Of a stretch of 31,565 bases of DNA, positions 1 to 6,716 are shown in pieces. Location of the stretch: positions 1 through 31,565 of the forward strand of contig CACMNZ010000011.1 of assembly GCA_902615165.1 (NCBI GenBank), given 5' to 3'. A model generated the notes under the pieces. It did not search any database and had not been told where the DNA came from. It worked only from the letters and a program-made list of their open reading frames with translations. The stretch is from an uncultured Prochlorococcus sp. (GTDB taxonomy: Bacteria; Cyanobacteriota; Cyanobacteriia; PCC-6307; Cyanobiaceae). Position 1 is the stretch's first letter. Each line of letters opens with the position of its first letter. Position numbers and translations under genes: made by a program.

Positions 1-242
1 AGACCATCATCTCCGCATGATGCTTTTCCATATCTTTCAAATCTTGCGATGTCTTTTTGAGTAGTTGCAGAATTTGCTCTCTCAATGAATTTAGGATTTT
101 CAGAGCATTTTGTGAGAGCTGAAGCAGTATATTCTGTGCTAGCTCTATCTGCATTTAAGGCGGGCCCATTTGCTGCTAGAGCAATTGGAGTAATTCCGAG
201 GAACAGAAAAACTGAGGTTATGATTGAAAAAAAGAATTTCAT
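1..242 (-). CDS. psaF: Photosystem I subunit III (PsaF), N-terminal part, cut by window edge
   Basis: The reverse strand encodes about 80 residues from an ATG at 240-242 and runs off the left edge. It opens with a Sec signal peptide (MKFFF, a hydrophobic stretch, then an ALA cleavage site near residue 23). Mature sequence follows with the early-PsaF pattern: a Thr/Ser-rich stretch, a KC pair, then FIERA, a segment reading RFERYGKASCG, and two Cys residues that are paired in known PsaF. PsaF is a lumen-exposed, membrane-anchored photosystem I subunit that takes part in plastocyanin/cytochrome c6 docking in some phototrophs. Family length is roughly 160-185 residues, so more than half lies outside the window. 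It diverges from tsaD with a 74-bp gap. Identity rests on recognition of the N-terminal sequence. Confidence 0.9.
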   Translation of the reverse strand, partial: MKFFFSIITSVFLFLGITPIALAANGPALNADRASTEYTASALTKCSENPKFIERANSATTQKDIARFERYGKASCGDDG

Positions 243-263
243 AAGTTGCAATCTTTAATTCCT

Positions 264-269
264 TATAAT
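264..269 (+). promoter_or_regulatory. Possible -10 element for tsaD-hli (TATAAT)
   Basis: The 74-bp gap between the divergent psaF and tsaD genes holds a perfect TATAAT 47 nt before the tsaD ATG. No good -35 hexamer lies 16-18 nt upstream. The core TTATAA is palindromic, so it could also serve the opposite strand. The match is seen directly; the role as a promoter is inferred. Confidence 0.3.
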
Positions 270-316
270 GTGTTAAGTAAGAAATTAATATTAAAATAGA
301 ACAAGTTGAATCAAAA

Positions 317-1387
317 ATGCATAAAGTTTTAGCTATTGAAACAAGTTGTGATGAGACATCTGTCTCAATAGTTTCTAATATTGGCGATACTTTTAAAATA
401 CATTCAAATATAGTTGCTTCTCAGATTGAAGATCATTCAAAATGGGGAGGAGTTGTGCCTGAACTTGCAGCAAGAAAGCATCTAGAGTTATTACCTTTTG
501 TTTTAGATAAGGCTTTAGAAGAATCAAAAATTAAAATTGAGGAAGTCGATTATATTGCGTCAACTGTAGCTCCTGGATTAGTTGGTTGTTTACGAGTTGG
601 CTCTATAACTGCAAGAGCACTTTGTATGTTACATTCAAAACCATTTTTGGGAATTCATCATTTAGAGGGGCATTTATCTTCAATTCTATTTTCAGAAAAC
701 TATCCAAAGAAATCTTTTCTTACATTACTTGTTAGCGGCGGGCATACTGAATTGATAAAGGTTGATGATAAAAGGGGAATGCAAAGACTTGGGAAAAGTT
801 TTGATGATGCTGCTGGCGAAGCTTTTGATAAAGTTGGCAGACTACTAGGTCTTAGTTATCCAGGAGGCCCGGCAATTGAAAAGATTGCTAAAAATGGGGA
901 TCCAATGAAATTTAATTTACCAAAATGTAGGATTTCAGATAAAAAAGGTGGATTTCTTAAGTATGATTTTTCTTTTAGTGGCCTAAAAACTGCCGTATTA
1001 AGATTAATTGAGAGAATAAACTTGGAGGGTAAGACAGTTCCAACTCCTGATATTGCTGCGAGTTTTGAGAGAGTAGTGGCAGAGGTCTTAATAGAGAGAA
1101 CAATAAAATGCGCAGAAGACCATAGCTTGGATAATGTTGTTGTGGTTGGGGGAGTGGCTGCTAACAATACATTAAGAAAAATGATGATTTGTGAAGCTAG
1201 TAAAAAATCTATTAAAGTTCATTTAGCTCCCCTTAATCTTTGTACAGATAATGCGGCAATGATTGGAGCGGCGGCATTGTTCAGGATTAAATTTAGGGAT
1301 CATTTAAGTTCCCTTAAATTAGGTGTTGCTGGAAGACTATCAATTGAACAAGCAAATACTCTCTATGAAGAAAACCCTCCTTTCTAA
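317..1387 (+). CDS. tsaD: tRNA N6-adenosine threonylcarbamoyltransferase TsaD
   Basis: TsaD transfers the threonylcarbamoyl group from TC-AMP to A37 of ANN-decoding tRNAs, working with TsaB/TsaE in bacteria. The 356-residue length is normal. Visible family features are the ASKHA-fold start with ETSCDETS (8-15), VVPELAARKH (46-55), the metal-binding HHLEGH (114-119, His115 and His119 as ligands), LVSGGHTEL, the segment SFDDAAGEAFDKVGR, YPGGPAIE, and the C-terminal VVVGGVAANNTLR followed by a CTDNAAMIG motif. The ATG start gives a proper N-terminus directly before the nucleotide-binding motif. The gene diverges from psaF. A high-light-inducible gene begins 5 nt after its stop, so co-transcription is likely. 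No missing key residue was seen. Confidence 0.97.
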   Translation: MHKVLAIETSCDETSVSIVSNIGDTFKIHSNIVASQIEDHSKWGGVVPELAARKHLELLPFVLDKALEESKIKIEEVDYIASTVAPGLVGCLRVGSITARALCMLHSKPFLGIHHLEGHLSSILFSENYPKKSFLTLLVSGGHTELIKVDDKRGMQRLGKSFDDAAGEAFDKVGRLLGLSYPGGPAIEKIAKNGDPMKFNLPKCRISDKKGGFLKYDFSFSGLKTAVLRLIERINLEGKTVPTPDIAASFERVVAEVLIERTIKCAEDHSLDNVVVVGGVAANNTLRKMMICEASKKSIKVHLAPLNLCTDNAAMIGAAALFRIKFRDHLSSLKLGVAGRLSIEQANTLYEENPPF

Positions 1388-1392
1388 CTTCT

Positions 1393-1572
1393 ATGAACAA
1401 ACAACCTAAAATCGAGATTAAAGAGAAAACAAACTTTGTTGATAAAAAGGAACTGAATTTGTGGAAACGAGGTTTTACCCCTCAGGCTGAGATATGGAAT
1501 GGAAGGATGGCAACTGTTGGTATAGGAATTATTTTTATAATTATTGTTTTAATAAGTCAGTTTTCTAGATAG
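1393..1572 (+). CDS. hli: High-light-inducible protein (single-helix chlorophyll-binding, Hli/SCP)
   Basis: This is a 59-residue ORF with ATG at 1393 and TAG at 1570-1572. Residues 1-30 are polar and lysine-rich. A chlorophyll a/b-binding type helix follows: AEIWNGRMA at 32-40, then an Ile/Val-rich membrane segment to about residue 55 and a short SQFSR tail. The ExxNGRxA pattern is the hallmark of Hli/SCP proteins, which protect photosystem II assembly and sequester chlorophyll under high-light stress; the Glu/Asn/Arg residues bind pigment or pair helices. Only 5 nt separate it from tsaD, which suggests a shared transcript, although hli genes often have their own stress promoter. Prochlorococcus carries many hli copies, so I do not assign a number. 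Confidence 0.93.
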   Translation: MNKQPKIEIKEKTNFVDKKELNLWKRGFTPQAEIWNGRMATVGIGIIFIIIVLISQFSR

Positions 1573-1732
1573 AAATAAAATTCATTTTCTTAAAAGTAGT
1601 TTTGAAAGAATTAATAAAAATTACTCTTGTTCAGCTGATTAATTAAATTAAAAAGTATTGTATTTATTGGACTTGAGATAAGATTATTGATTTAATCAAA
1701 ATAATTAATATTTTTATTATTTATAATTTTAT

Positions 1733-2938
1733 ATGACGCCTGAAAGGCTTGGATTACTTTGGGGTATAACTGTATTTGCAGGTGCTTGCGCTCGATTATT
1801 TTCTTCTTTTACAGGATTCCCAAGTGTTGTTATTTTATTGCTTTCTGGATTATTTATTGGAAGATCAGGATTAGGACTGGTTGAGCCTTTAGATCTGGGG
1901 CAAGGGCTTGAAACTATTGTGGGGCTTTTAGTCTGTTTGGTTCTATTTGAAGGGGGATTAAATTTGAAACTGCCTGAGGGGAATATAAGAAATACTGTTT
2001 TGAAGATTTCATTGGTAAGACTTTTTATTTCATTATCAGCTGGAATTTTTATTGCTCATTGGCTTGCTGGTCTTTCATGGCAAGTTGCAGGAATTTATAG
2101 TGCCATAATTCTAGCTACTGGACCAACAGTTGTTTCTCCATTAGTGGAACAAATAAAACTAGTTTCCCCAATCTCGGAGGTTTTAAAAGCTGAGGGGTTA
2201 TTGCTTGAACCAATTGGTGCAGTATTAGCATTACTGCTTTTAGAACTGACTTTAGGGGACCTTCATGGGATTAACGATGTATTTGTAGCATTAATGCAAA
2301 GACTCGGGGGAGGAGTCTTAATCGGATTAAGTGCAGGATGGTTATTATCCGAAATTTTAAAAAAAATAAAAAATGAAGCCTCATTTGGTACAGAGCTTCA
2401 GGTTACCCTTGGATTTATTTTCCTTGTGTATGGAATTTGCGAATATTTTTTACCAGAATCAGGCTTGCCAGCCTCTGTCGCTGCAGGTTTTATTGTAGGC
2501 AAAAGAGAAGTTATAGATAAGGAGAGATTGGACAACCTAATAGGAGAATTAGCTCAATTAGCAATAACAGTTCTTTTCCCCCTTCTGGCCGCTGATGTTT
2601 CTTGGGGTGAATTAAGTCCGCTTGGCTGGGGAGGAGTTGTTTGCGTTTTTATGTTGATGGTAATTGTTCGCCCTATCTCTATATTGATAGCTACATTGGG
2701 TAGAGAATTGAACTTCAAAGAAAAAATATTCATAGCATGGTTAGCTCCAAGAGGTATTGTTACTGCAGCGGTAGCTTCTCTTTTTTCTATCAGATTAGAG
2801 CAGGCTGGCATCCTTGGGGCTGGTCGTCTACAAGGTTTAGTTTTTCTTACAATATTGATGACTGTGGGAATACAAGGTCTTTCAGCAAAACCTTTGGCGA
2901 ATAGGCTTGAATTAAGTCAAAAAAATAATTTAGATTGA
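1733..2938 (+). CDS. Na+/H+ (cation/proton) antiporter, CPA1/NhaP-like
   Basis: This is a 401-residue polytopic membrane protein with about 11-12 hydrophobic segments spread over the whole length. The family core is visible: LFEGGLNL (71-78), an ATGPTVVSPL segment (128-137) in place of the classic TDP motif, EGLLLEPIGAV (154-163) in helix 5, then GLPASVAAGFIVG and the C-terminal APRGIVTAAVASL, which matches the xxPRGxVxxA signature of CPA1 exchangers. It probably exchanges Na+ (or K+) for H+ at the plasma or thylakoid membrane and contributes to pH and salt homeostasis. Position 159 is Glu where I would expect the ion-binding Asp. It follows 160 bp of AT-rich DNA. Its end overlaps the 3' end of gltX by 9 bp on the opposite strand. 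Substrate specificity is not readable. Confidence 0.88.
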   Translation: MTPERLGLLWGITVFAGACARLFSSFTGFPSVVILLLSGLFIGRSGLGLVEPLDLGQGLETIVGLLVCLVLFEGGLNLKLPEGNIRNTVLKISLVRLFISLSAGIFIAHWLAGLSWQVAGIYSAIILATGPTVVSPLVEQIKLVSPISEVLKAEGLLLEPIGAVLALLLLELTLGDLHGINDVFVALMQRLGGGVLIGLSAGWLLSEILKKIKNEASFGTELQVTLGFIFLVYGICEYFLPESGLPASVAAGFIVGKREVIDKERLDNLIGELAQLAITVLFPLLAADVSWGELSPLGWGGVVCVFMLMVIVRPISILIATLGRELNFKEKIFIAWLAPRGIVTAAVASLFSIRLEQAGILGAGRLQGLVFLTILMTVGIQGLSAKPLANRLELSQKNNLD

Positions 2939-4369
2939 TTTTAGACATCTTTCAATTCGAGTTCTATCAGTTTTACTCTCTGCGAAAAGCTCCCAACTTT
3001 GAATTAAATCTGGTCCACTCAGAGATCCAAAAAAGGCTACTCTTAATGATTTCATCAATATCCCTTTTTTAATATTATGCAATTTTGAGATTTCGTTTAT
3101 TGTTTCTTTGGCTTTCTCTTTATTTATTTTTAAAGTATTTTGTTTAATTAAATAATTTAAGATTAATTTTAGAGATGTTTTGCAATCATTGCTTTCTAGA
3201 AAATCTTGACCTTCTTTCTGAATAGGAGGTATTAAGAAAAATGGTTTTGATTGATCAATTGAATCTTTTAAAAGAGTCATAGAGTCTTTAAGTAAAATTG
3301 CTAATTTATGAGCCCATTCTTGAGATGGCGGCACCCAACCATTATCATCCCAGTATTTACTTATGATCTCACTTAACTTTATTGATTCCATATTTTTTAT
3401 ATATTGAGAATTAATCCAGTTGAGTTTTTCCCAACTGAATTTAGCACCAGCTTTATTTATGTCTGATAAGTCAAAAATTTCAGATATCTCCTTAAGTGAA
3501 AGTATTTCTCTGTCGGTAGCTTTTGGAGACCAACCTAAAAAGGCCATATAGTTCGATAAGGCCTCAGGTAAATATCCCATATCTCTAAATTCGTCGATCG
3601 AAGTAACGCAATCTCTCTTAGATAATTTTTTCCCTTCCATATTTAGTATTAGTGGTGCATGTGAAAAAGTTGGCAAATTAAAATTTAATGCTTTGTAAAT
3701 TAATATTTGTTTCGCAGTGTTGGAGATATGGTCTTCGCCCCTTACAACATGCGTAATATTCATGAAATTATCATCAACCACAACTGCAAGATTATACAAA
3801 GGGTCTCCAATCTCATATCCCTTCGCTCTCCTTGACAAAACCAAATCACCACCCAAGTCCTTTCCTTGCCATTTGATTTCGCCTCTTATCTGATCTACCC
3901 ATTTAATTTCAATTTTTTCATCAATCTTAAACCTTATAACTGAGCTCCTCCCATGGGAAATAAATGTTTCTATTTCTTCTTTTGAAAGATTTCTGTGTCT
4001 ATTATCATGCTTTGGAGGTAAACCTTTCTTTTTTTGTTCTTCTCTTAATTCAGAAATTTCTTCTTCTGTTGCAAAGCACCTATATGCAGCTCCACATTCC
4101 AAAAGCTTTTTGATGTAATTTTTGTGAATCGAAATTCGGTCACTTTGTTTTATAGGTTCTTCATCCCATTGAAGTCCAAGCCATTTCAAGCCCTCTAATA
4201 TATTTTTTGTATATTCAGATTTAGATCGAAGAAAATCTGTATCTTCTATTCTGATAAGAAATTTTCCGTTTATTTTTTGTGCATACAACCAGTTGAATAA
4301 TGCTGTTCTCGCTGTCCCAATATGAAATAAACCCGTTGGACTCGGAGCTAGTCTTAAACGTTTTTCCAA
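2930..4369 (-). CDS. gltX: Glutamyl-tRNA synthetase
   Basis: This class I aminoacyl-tRNA synthetase charges tRNA-Glu. In cyanobacteria it is normally the non-discriminating form that also mischarges tRNA-Gln for GatCAB, and Glu-tRNA also feeds tetrapyrrole synthesis. Length is 479 residues, typical of the family. Motifs are PSPTG followed by HIGT at 16-19 (HIGH box), the catalytic-core segment GEDHISNT (211-218), and KLSKR at 248-252 (KMSKS box). A helical anticodon-binding domain follows from about 320. The start is TTG at 4367-4369; starting there yields the conserved N-terminus just before PSPTG and there is no ATG nearby. It is only 17 nt from the 3' end of tRNA-Asp, so it is probably transcribed through the tRNA and released by processing. 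The 3' end overlaps the antiporter gene by 9 bp. Confidence 0.97.
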   Translation of the reverse strand: MEKRLRLAPSPTGLFHIGTARTALFNWLYAQKINGKFLIRIEDTDFLRSKSEYTKNILEGLKWLGLQWDEEPIKQSDRISIHKNYIKKLLECGAAYRCFATEEEISELREEQKKKGLPPKHDNRHRNLSKEEIETFISHGRSSVIRFKIDEKIEIKWVDQIRGEIKWQGKDLGGDLVLSRRAKGYEIGDPLYNLAVVVDDNFMNITHVVRGEDHISNTAKQILIYKALNFNLPTFSHAPLILNMEGKKLSKRDCVTSIDEFRDMGYLPEALSNYMAFLGWSPKATDREILSLKEISEIFDLSDINKAGAKFSWEKLNWINSQYIKNMESIKLSEIISKYWDDNGWVPPSQEWAHKLAILLKDSMTLLKDSIDQSKPFFLIPPIQKEGQDFLESNDCKTSLKLILNYLIKQNTLKINKEKAKETINEISKLHNIKKGILMKSLRVAFFGSLSGPDLIQSWELFAESKTDRTRIERCLKSI

Positions 4370-4386
4370 ATTTCTTTTAGAAAGAA

Positions 4387-4460
4387 CGGGACCGACGGGA
4401 TTCGAACCCGCAACTTCCGCCGTGACAGGGCGGTGCTCTAACCAGTTGAACTACGGTCCC
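4387..4460 (-). tRNA. tRNA-Asp (GUC)
   Basis: The reverse strand folds into a standard cloverleaf. The 7-bp acceptor stem pairs 4454-4460 with 4388-4394 (GGGACCG with CGGTCCC), and the discriminator is G. The D arm includes AGTTCAACTGGTTAGAGC. The anticodon stem-loop reads CCGCC-CTGTCAC-GGCGG, giving anticodon GTC. The T arm contains GGGTTCGAACCC. The CCA tail is not encoded. It lies between the 64-residue small-protein gene and gltX. Confidence 0.97.
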
Positions 4461-4468
4461 TTAGCGTT

Positions 4469-4488
4469 GTTCTAAATTTATTTAGAAC
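4469..4488. repeat. Perfect 9-bp inverted repeat upstream of tRNA-Asp
   Basis: GTTCTAAAT (4469-4477) is followed by TT and then its exact reverse complement ATTTAGAAC (4480-4488). It sits 9 nt upstream of the mature tRNA-Asp 5' end (minus strand) and downstream of the small SH3-like gene. It has no T-run in either direction, so it is not a classic terminator. It could be a processing hairpin in a tRNA precursor or an operator-like site. The repeat is seen; any role is inferred. Confidence 0.4.
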
Positions 4489-4571
4489 TTCATTCTTAAA
4501 ACTTATCAGATCATAATACTTAATCTATGGTGTTGTAATAAAAAAAAAATTTATTAATTTGAGAAATTAAT

Positions 4572-4614
4572 TAAATAGTTATTTTTCAGCGGCCTTAGTA
4601 TAAAAAACTATTTA
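4572..4614 (-). terminator. Possible weak terminator hairpin after the small SH3-like gene
   Basis: A 9-bp inverted repeat (TAAATAGTT at 4572-4580, AACTATTTA at 4606-4614) encloses a 25-nt loop and overlaps the stop codon of the minus-strand 64-residue gene. The stem is AT-only apart from one G-C pair. The nearest T-run on the minus strand lies about 20 nt further on, so termination would be weak. Confidence 0.22.
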
Positions 4615-4806
4615 TTTTTGAGGTCTAAAACCAGCAGGTTCTATCAACCTAACTTGATTACCTCTAGCGGTAAATTCTCTGCCTTGGTCACTTTGTACGA
4701 CAACTCTCCCGCCGGACTTAACTCTGATGACTCTTGCACGAACCCATCCTAAAGCTGCTGATTCAAGGACTTTGACTACGTCCCCAGGTTGAAGATCTAA
4801 CTCCAT
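4612..4806 (-). CDS. Small SH3-like barrel protein, conserved in cyanobacteria (CRR42/DUF3148-like?)
   Basis: This is a 64-residue soluble protein with no signal peptide or membrane segment. Its pattern is that of a small SH3-like beta barrel: DLQPGDVVKVLE, then alternating hydrophobics (WVRARVIRVKSGGRVVVQSD), then GREFTARGNQVRLIEP. This resembles short cyanobacterial/plant proteins of the DUF3148 type, whose plant member CRR42 is linked to the NDH complex. That family assignment is from memory and uncertain. An alternative is another KOW/NdhS-type SH3 protein. It lies between tRNA-Trp (35 nt upstream) and tRNA-Asp on the same strand, so it probably belongs to the same transcript as rplS and gltX. 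Confidence 0.7.
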   Translation of the reverse strand: MELDLQPGDVVKVLESAALGWVRARVIRVKSGGRVVVQSDQGREFTARGNQVRLIEPAGFRPQK

Positions 4807-4841
4807 CTTATGAAAAAATGATTTACATAATGTTGATCAAA

Positions 4842-4914
4842 CGCGTCGTGGAGGACTTGAACCCCCGACATCAGGTTTTGGAGACCTGCGTTCTACCAAC
4901 TGAACTAACGACGC
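4842..4914 (-). tRNA. tRNA-Trp (CCA)
   Basis: The reverse strand gives a 73-nt cloverleaf. The acceptor stem GCGTCGT pairs with ACGACGC (4908-4914 with 4843-4849), and the discriminator is G. The D arm contains AGTTCAGTTGGTAGAAC. The anticodon stem CAGGT-CTCCAAA-ACCTG gives anticodon CCA. The T arm reads GGGGGTTCAAGTCCTCC. The CCA tail is not encoded. It lies 53 nt after the rplS stop and 35 nt before the small SH3-like gene. Confidence 0.97.
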
Positions 4915-4967
4915 ATTTAGATGATTATAAGCGTCTGTGTGACCAATAAGTTGATTACTTTACAACT

Positions 4968-5438
4968 TTATCGATCAAAGCGTTGTTTTACGCGAGTAGC
5001 TTTTCCTACTCTATCTCTTAGATAGAATAACTTAGCTCTTCTTACTTTACCTCTACGTTCAACTTTTAGAGAGGCAACCTGTGGACTATGTAGCATAAAT
5101 ACTCTTTCAACACCTATACCCTGAAAAATTCTTCTAACTGTAATAGTCTGATTAATACCTCCATGCCTTTTTGCTATGACAACACCTTCATAAGGTTGGA
5201 CTCTTTCTTTATTACCTTCTGTAATTTTTACTCCAACTTTAACAGTGTCACCAACATAAATTTCCGGTAATTCTTTTTTTAATTGTTCATTCTCAAAATC
5301 CTCTATAAGATTGGATGATCTTAAGGTTTGCATATTTTCAGAAACCATGGTCTTCGCCTTTTGTTCGACTGCTACATCAACTTTTTCATCAGCTTTAATA
5401 ACGGTTTCTAATTCCTTCTCTTGTTTCTCTTTGGCCAT
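4968..5438 (-). CDS. rplS: 50S ribosomal protein L19, with N-terminal extension
   Basis: L19 lies at the 30S-50S interface of the ribosome. The L19 domain occupies about residues 42-156: a segment around [20 protein letters not shown], then [80 protein letters not shown]. Typical bacterial L19 is 115-120 residues. Here roughly 40 extra, highly charged residues (Lys/Glu-rich, two short acidic runs) precede the domain. Starting at the ATG at 5436-5438 includes this tail, and no better internal start lies next to the L19 domain. It is followed by tRNA-Trp and preceded, 31 nt upstream, by a PepSY-type membrane protein gene. Confidence 0.96.
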   Translation of the reverse strand: MAKEKQEKELETVIKADEKVDVAVEQKAKTMVSENMQTLRSSNLIEDFENEQLKKELPEIYVGDTVKVGVKITEGNKERVQPYEGVVIAKRHGGINQTITVRRIFQGIGVERVFMLHSPQVASLKVERRGKVRRAKLFYLRDRVGKATRVKQRFDR

Positions 5439-5469
5439 TTTGGTTTTTTTATCCTACAAGTTCTATATC

Positions 5470-5778
5470 TTAACCTTTCGACTCGCCTTTAGTAACCTTT
5501 TTGGTAAATGAAATTGTTTTTGAAAACATTTGGAATCCCGTTATGAGCATCCATAAAACTCCAATGGAATTCAATATTACGTATATTAGTTCTCCATTAT
5601 TACCAAGCCATTCGCCCTCATGGAGAGACATTAACCAATGAACTTGTTCTCTAGAGTAACCCAATAAATCTTTTGAAATTCTATAAAAAAGTCCTGTAAT
5701 TGATGATGTAAATAATGGAAGAAAAACCCAAGGCGCCAATGCCTTATGAAATTGCCTAGAATTAACTAAAATTTTCAT
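5470..5778 (-). CDS. PepSY-associated transmembrane-type protein
   Basis: This 102-residue protein has two hydrophobic segments, about residues 15-33 (an APWVFLPLFTSSITGLFY stretch) and 64-84 (YVILNSIGVLWMLITGF). It matches the short PepSY-TM pattern: an N-terminal RxFHKxLAP, SSITGLFYRI, then HWLMSLHEGEWLG between the helices, and a Lys-rich C-terminal tail. Two His residues (in HW and LHEG) could face the same side, as in larger PepSY-TM proteins, but no function is proven for the short cyanobacterial form. It is the first gene of the minus-strand run leading into rplS (31-nt gap). It diverges from map across a region with a GC-rich inverted repeat. Confidence 0.75.
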   Translation of the reverse strand: MKILVNSRQFHKALAPWVFLPLFTSSITGLFYRISKDLLGYSREQVHWLMSLHEGEWLGNNGELIYVILNSIGVLWMLITGFQMFSKTISFTKKVTKGESKG

Positions 5779-5814
5779 TTTTGTTGCTTTCCAATTGTTA
5801 TTGATAGATTTAAG

Positions 5815-5837
5815 ATAGCCAAGACCGTAATGGCTAT
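5815..5837. repeat. Inverted repeat in the PepSY-map divergent promoter region
   Basis: ATAGCCA (5815-5821) and TGGCTAT (5831-5837) are exact reverse complements around a 9-nt loop, followed by TTTT and a run of A. It lies 36 nt from the map start and 36 nt from the PepSY gene start, near the middle of a 95-bp divergent intergenic region. It could be an operator shared by both promoters or a 5' UTR hairpin. It is unlikely to be a terminator because no gene on either strand ends here. Confidence 0.4.
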
Positions 5838-5873
5838 TTTAAAAATACTTACTCATTACTATTATTTATTCCA

Positions 5874-6713
5874 ATGAGACATTTTGCAGATCTTTTGTTA
5901 AAAAAAAATAATTCAAAGGCTAATGATCAAGTTCCTTTTATTCAGAGGAGAAGAGGAATTGAAATAAAGTCTGCACGAGAAATAAATTTGATGAAAAAAT
6001 CTAGCAGGATTGTAGCAACTGTTTTGAGGGAAATTAATGACTTAATTGAACCTGGAATGAGCACAAAAGATTTAGATGATTTCGCAGAAAGGAGAATAAA
6101 AAGTTTTGGGGCTGTGCCAAGTTTTAAGGGCTACCATGGTTTCCCTTCAAGCATTTGTTCTAGTATTAATAATGAGGTTGTTCATGGAATACCAAATAAA
6201 AATAAAATAATTAAAAATGGTGACTTAGTTAAAATTGATACAGGAGCATATTTAGATGGCTTTCATGGGGATAGTTGTATCTCAATTTGTGTAGGAGAAG
6301 TTAATCCAGAGGTTCAAAAACTTAGTGATATAGCTTATAAAGCATTGTATGCAGGCCTTTCGAAAATTAAAGCCGGGAATACACTTTTAGATGTGGCTGG
6401 GGAAATAGAAGATATTGTTTTAAAAAATGGCTTTAGTGTTGTGGAAGATTATACAGGCCATGGAGTTGGAAGAAATCTTCATGAAGAACCATCTGTATTT
6501 AATTTTCGAACTAAAGAATTGCCTAACGTCGTCCTTCGTGAGGGAATGACATTAGCTGTGGAACCTATTGTTAATGAAGGGACTAAATATTGTAAAACGC
6601 TTAATGATAGATGGACTGTAATAACTAAAGATGGAAAATTATCAGCCCAATGGGAGCATACAATAGTTGTTTTAAAAGATGGTATTGAAATATTGACAGA
6701 TAGAGATTTCTAG
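5874..6713 (+). CDS. map: Methionine aminopeptidase, type I
   Basis: This enzyme removes the initiator Met from nascent proteins and uses two metal ions. Length is 279 residues, about 25 longer than the minimal type I enzyme owing to an N-terminal extension of about 25 basic residues. Catalytic and metal residues are all present: His88 in YHGFPSSICSS, Asp122 in KIDTGAY, Asp133 in DGFHGDS, His196 in TGHGVGRNLHEEP, Glu230 in LAVEPIV and Glu261 in QWEHTIVV. The ATG start is the first in frame after the divergent promoter region. The gene converges with the SDR gene, with 3 nt between the stops. Confidence 0.97.
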   Translation: MRHFADLLLKKNNSKANDQVPFIQRRRGIEIKSAREINLMKKSSRIVATVLREINDLIEPGMSTKDLDDFAERRIKSFGAVPSFKGYHGFPSSICSSINNEVVHGIPNKNKIIKNGDLVKIDTGAYLDGFHGDSCISICVGEVNPEVQKLSDIAYKALYAGLSKIKAGNTLLDVAGEIEDIVLKNGFSVVEDYTGHGVGRNLHEEPSVFNFRTKELPNVVLREGMTLAVEPIVNEGTKYCKTLNDRWTVITKDGKLSAQWEHTIVVLKDGIEILTDRDF

Positions 6714-6716
6714 ACA

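Noticed and set aside
856..1167. 103-codon minus-strand frame inside tsaD
   Set aside because: tsaD motifs are clear in the sense frame. The antisense frame shows no domain.
1573..1732. Possible hairpin near 1683-1710 (attattgattt/aatcaaaataat)
   Set aside because: The arms do not pair exactly and lie in very AT-rich DNA, so the structure is not convincing.
4387..4914. Integration (att) site at the tRNA genes
   Set aside because: No integrase and no duplicated tRNA 3' fragment was seen, and the flanking genes are core genes.
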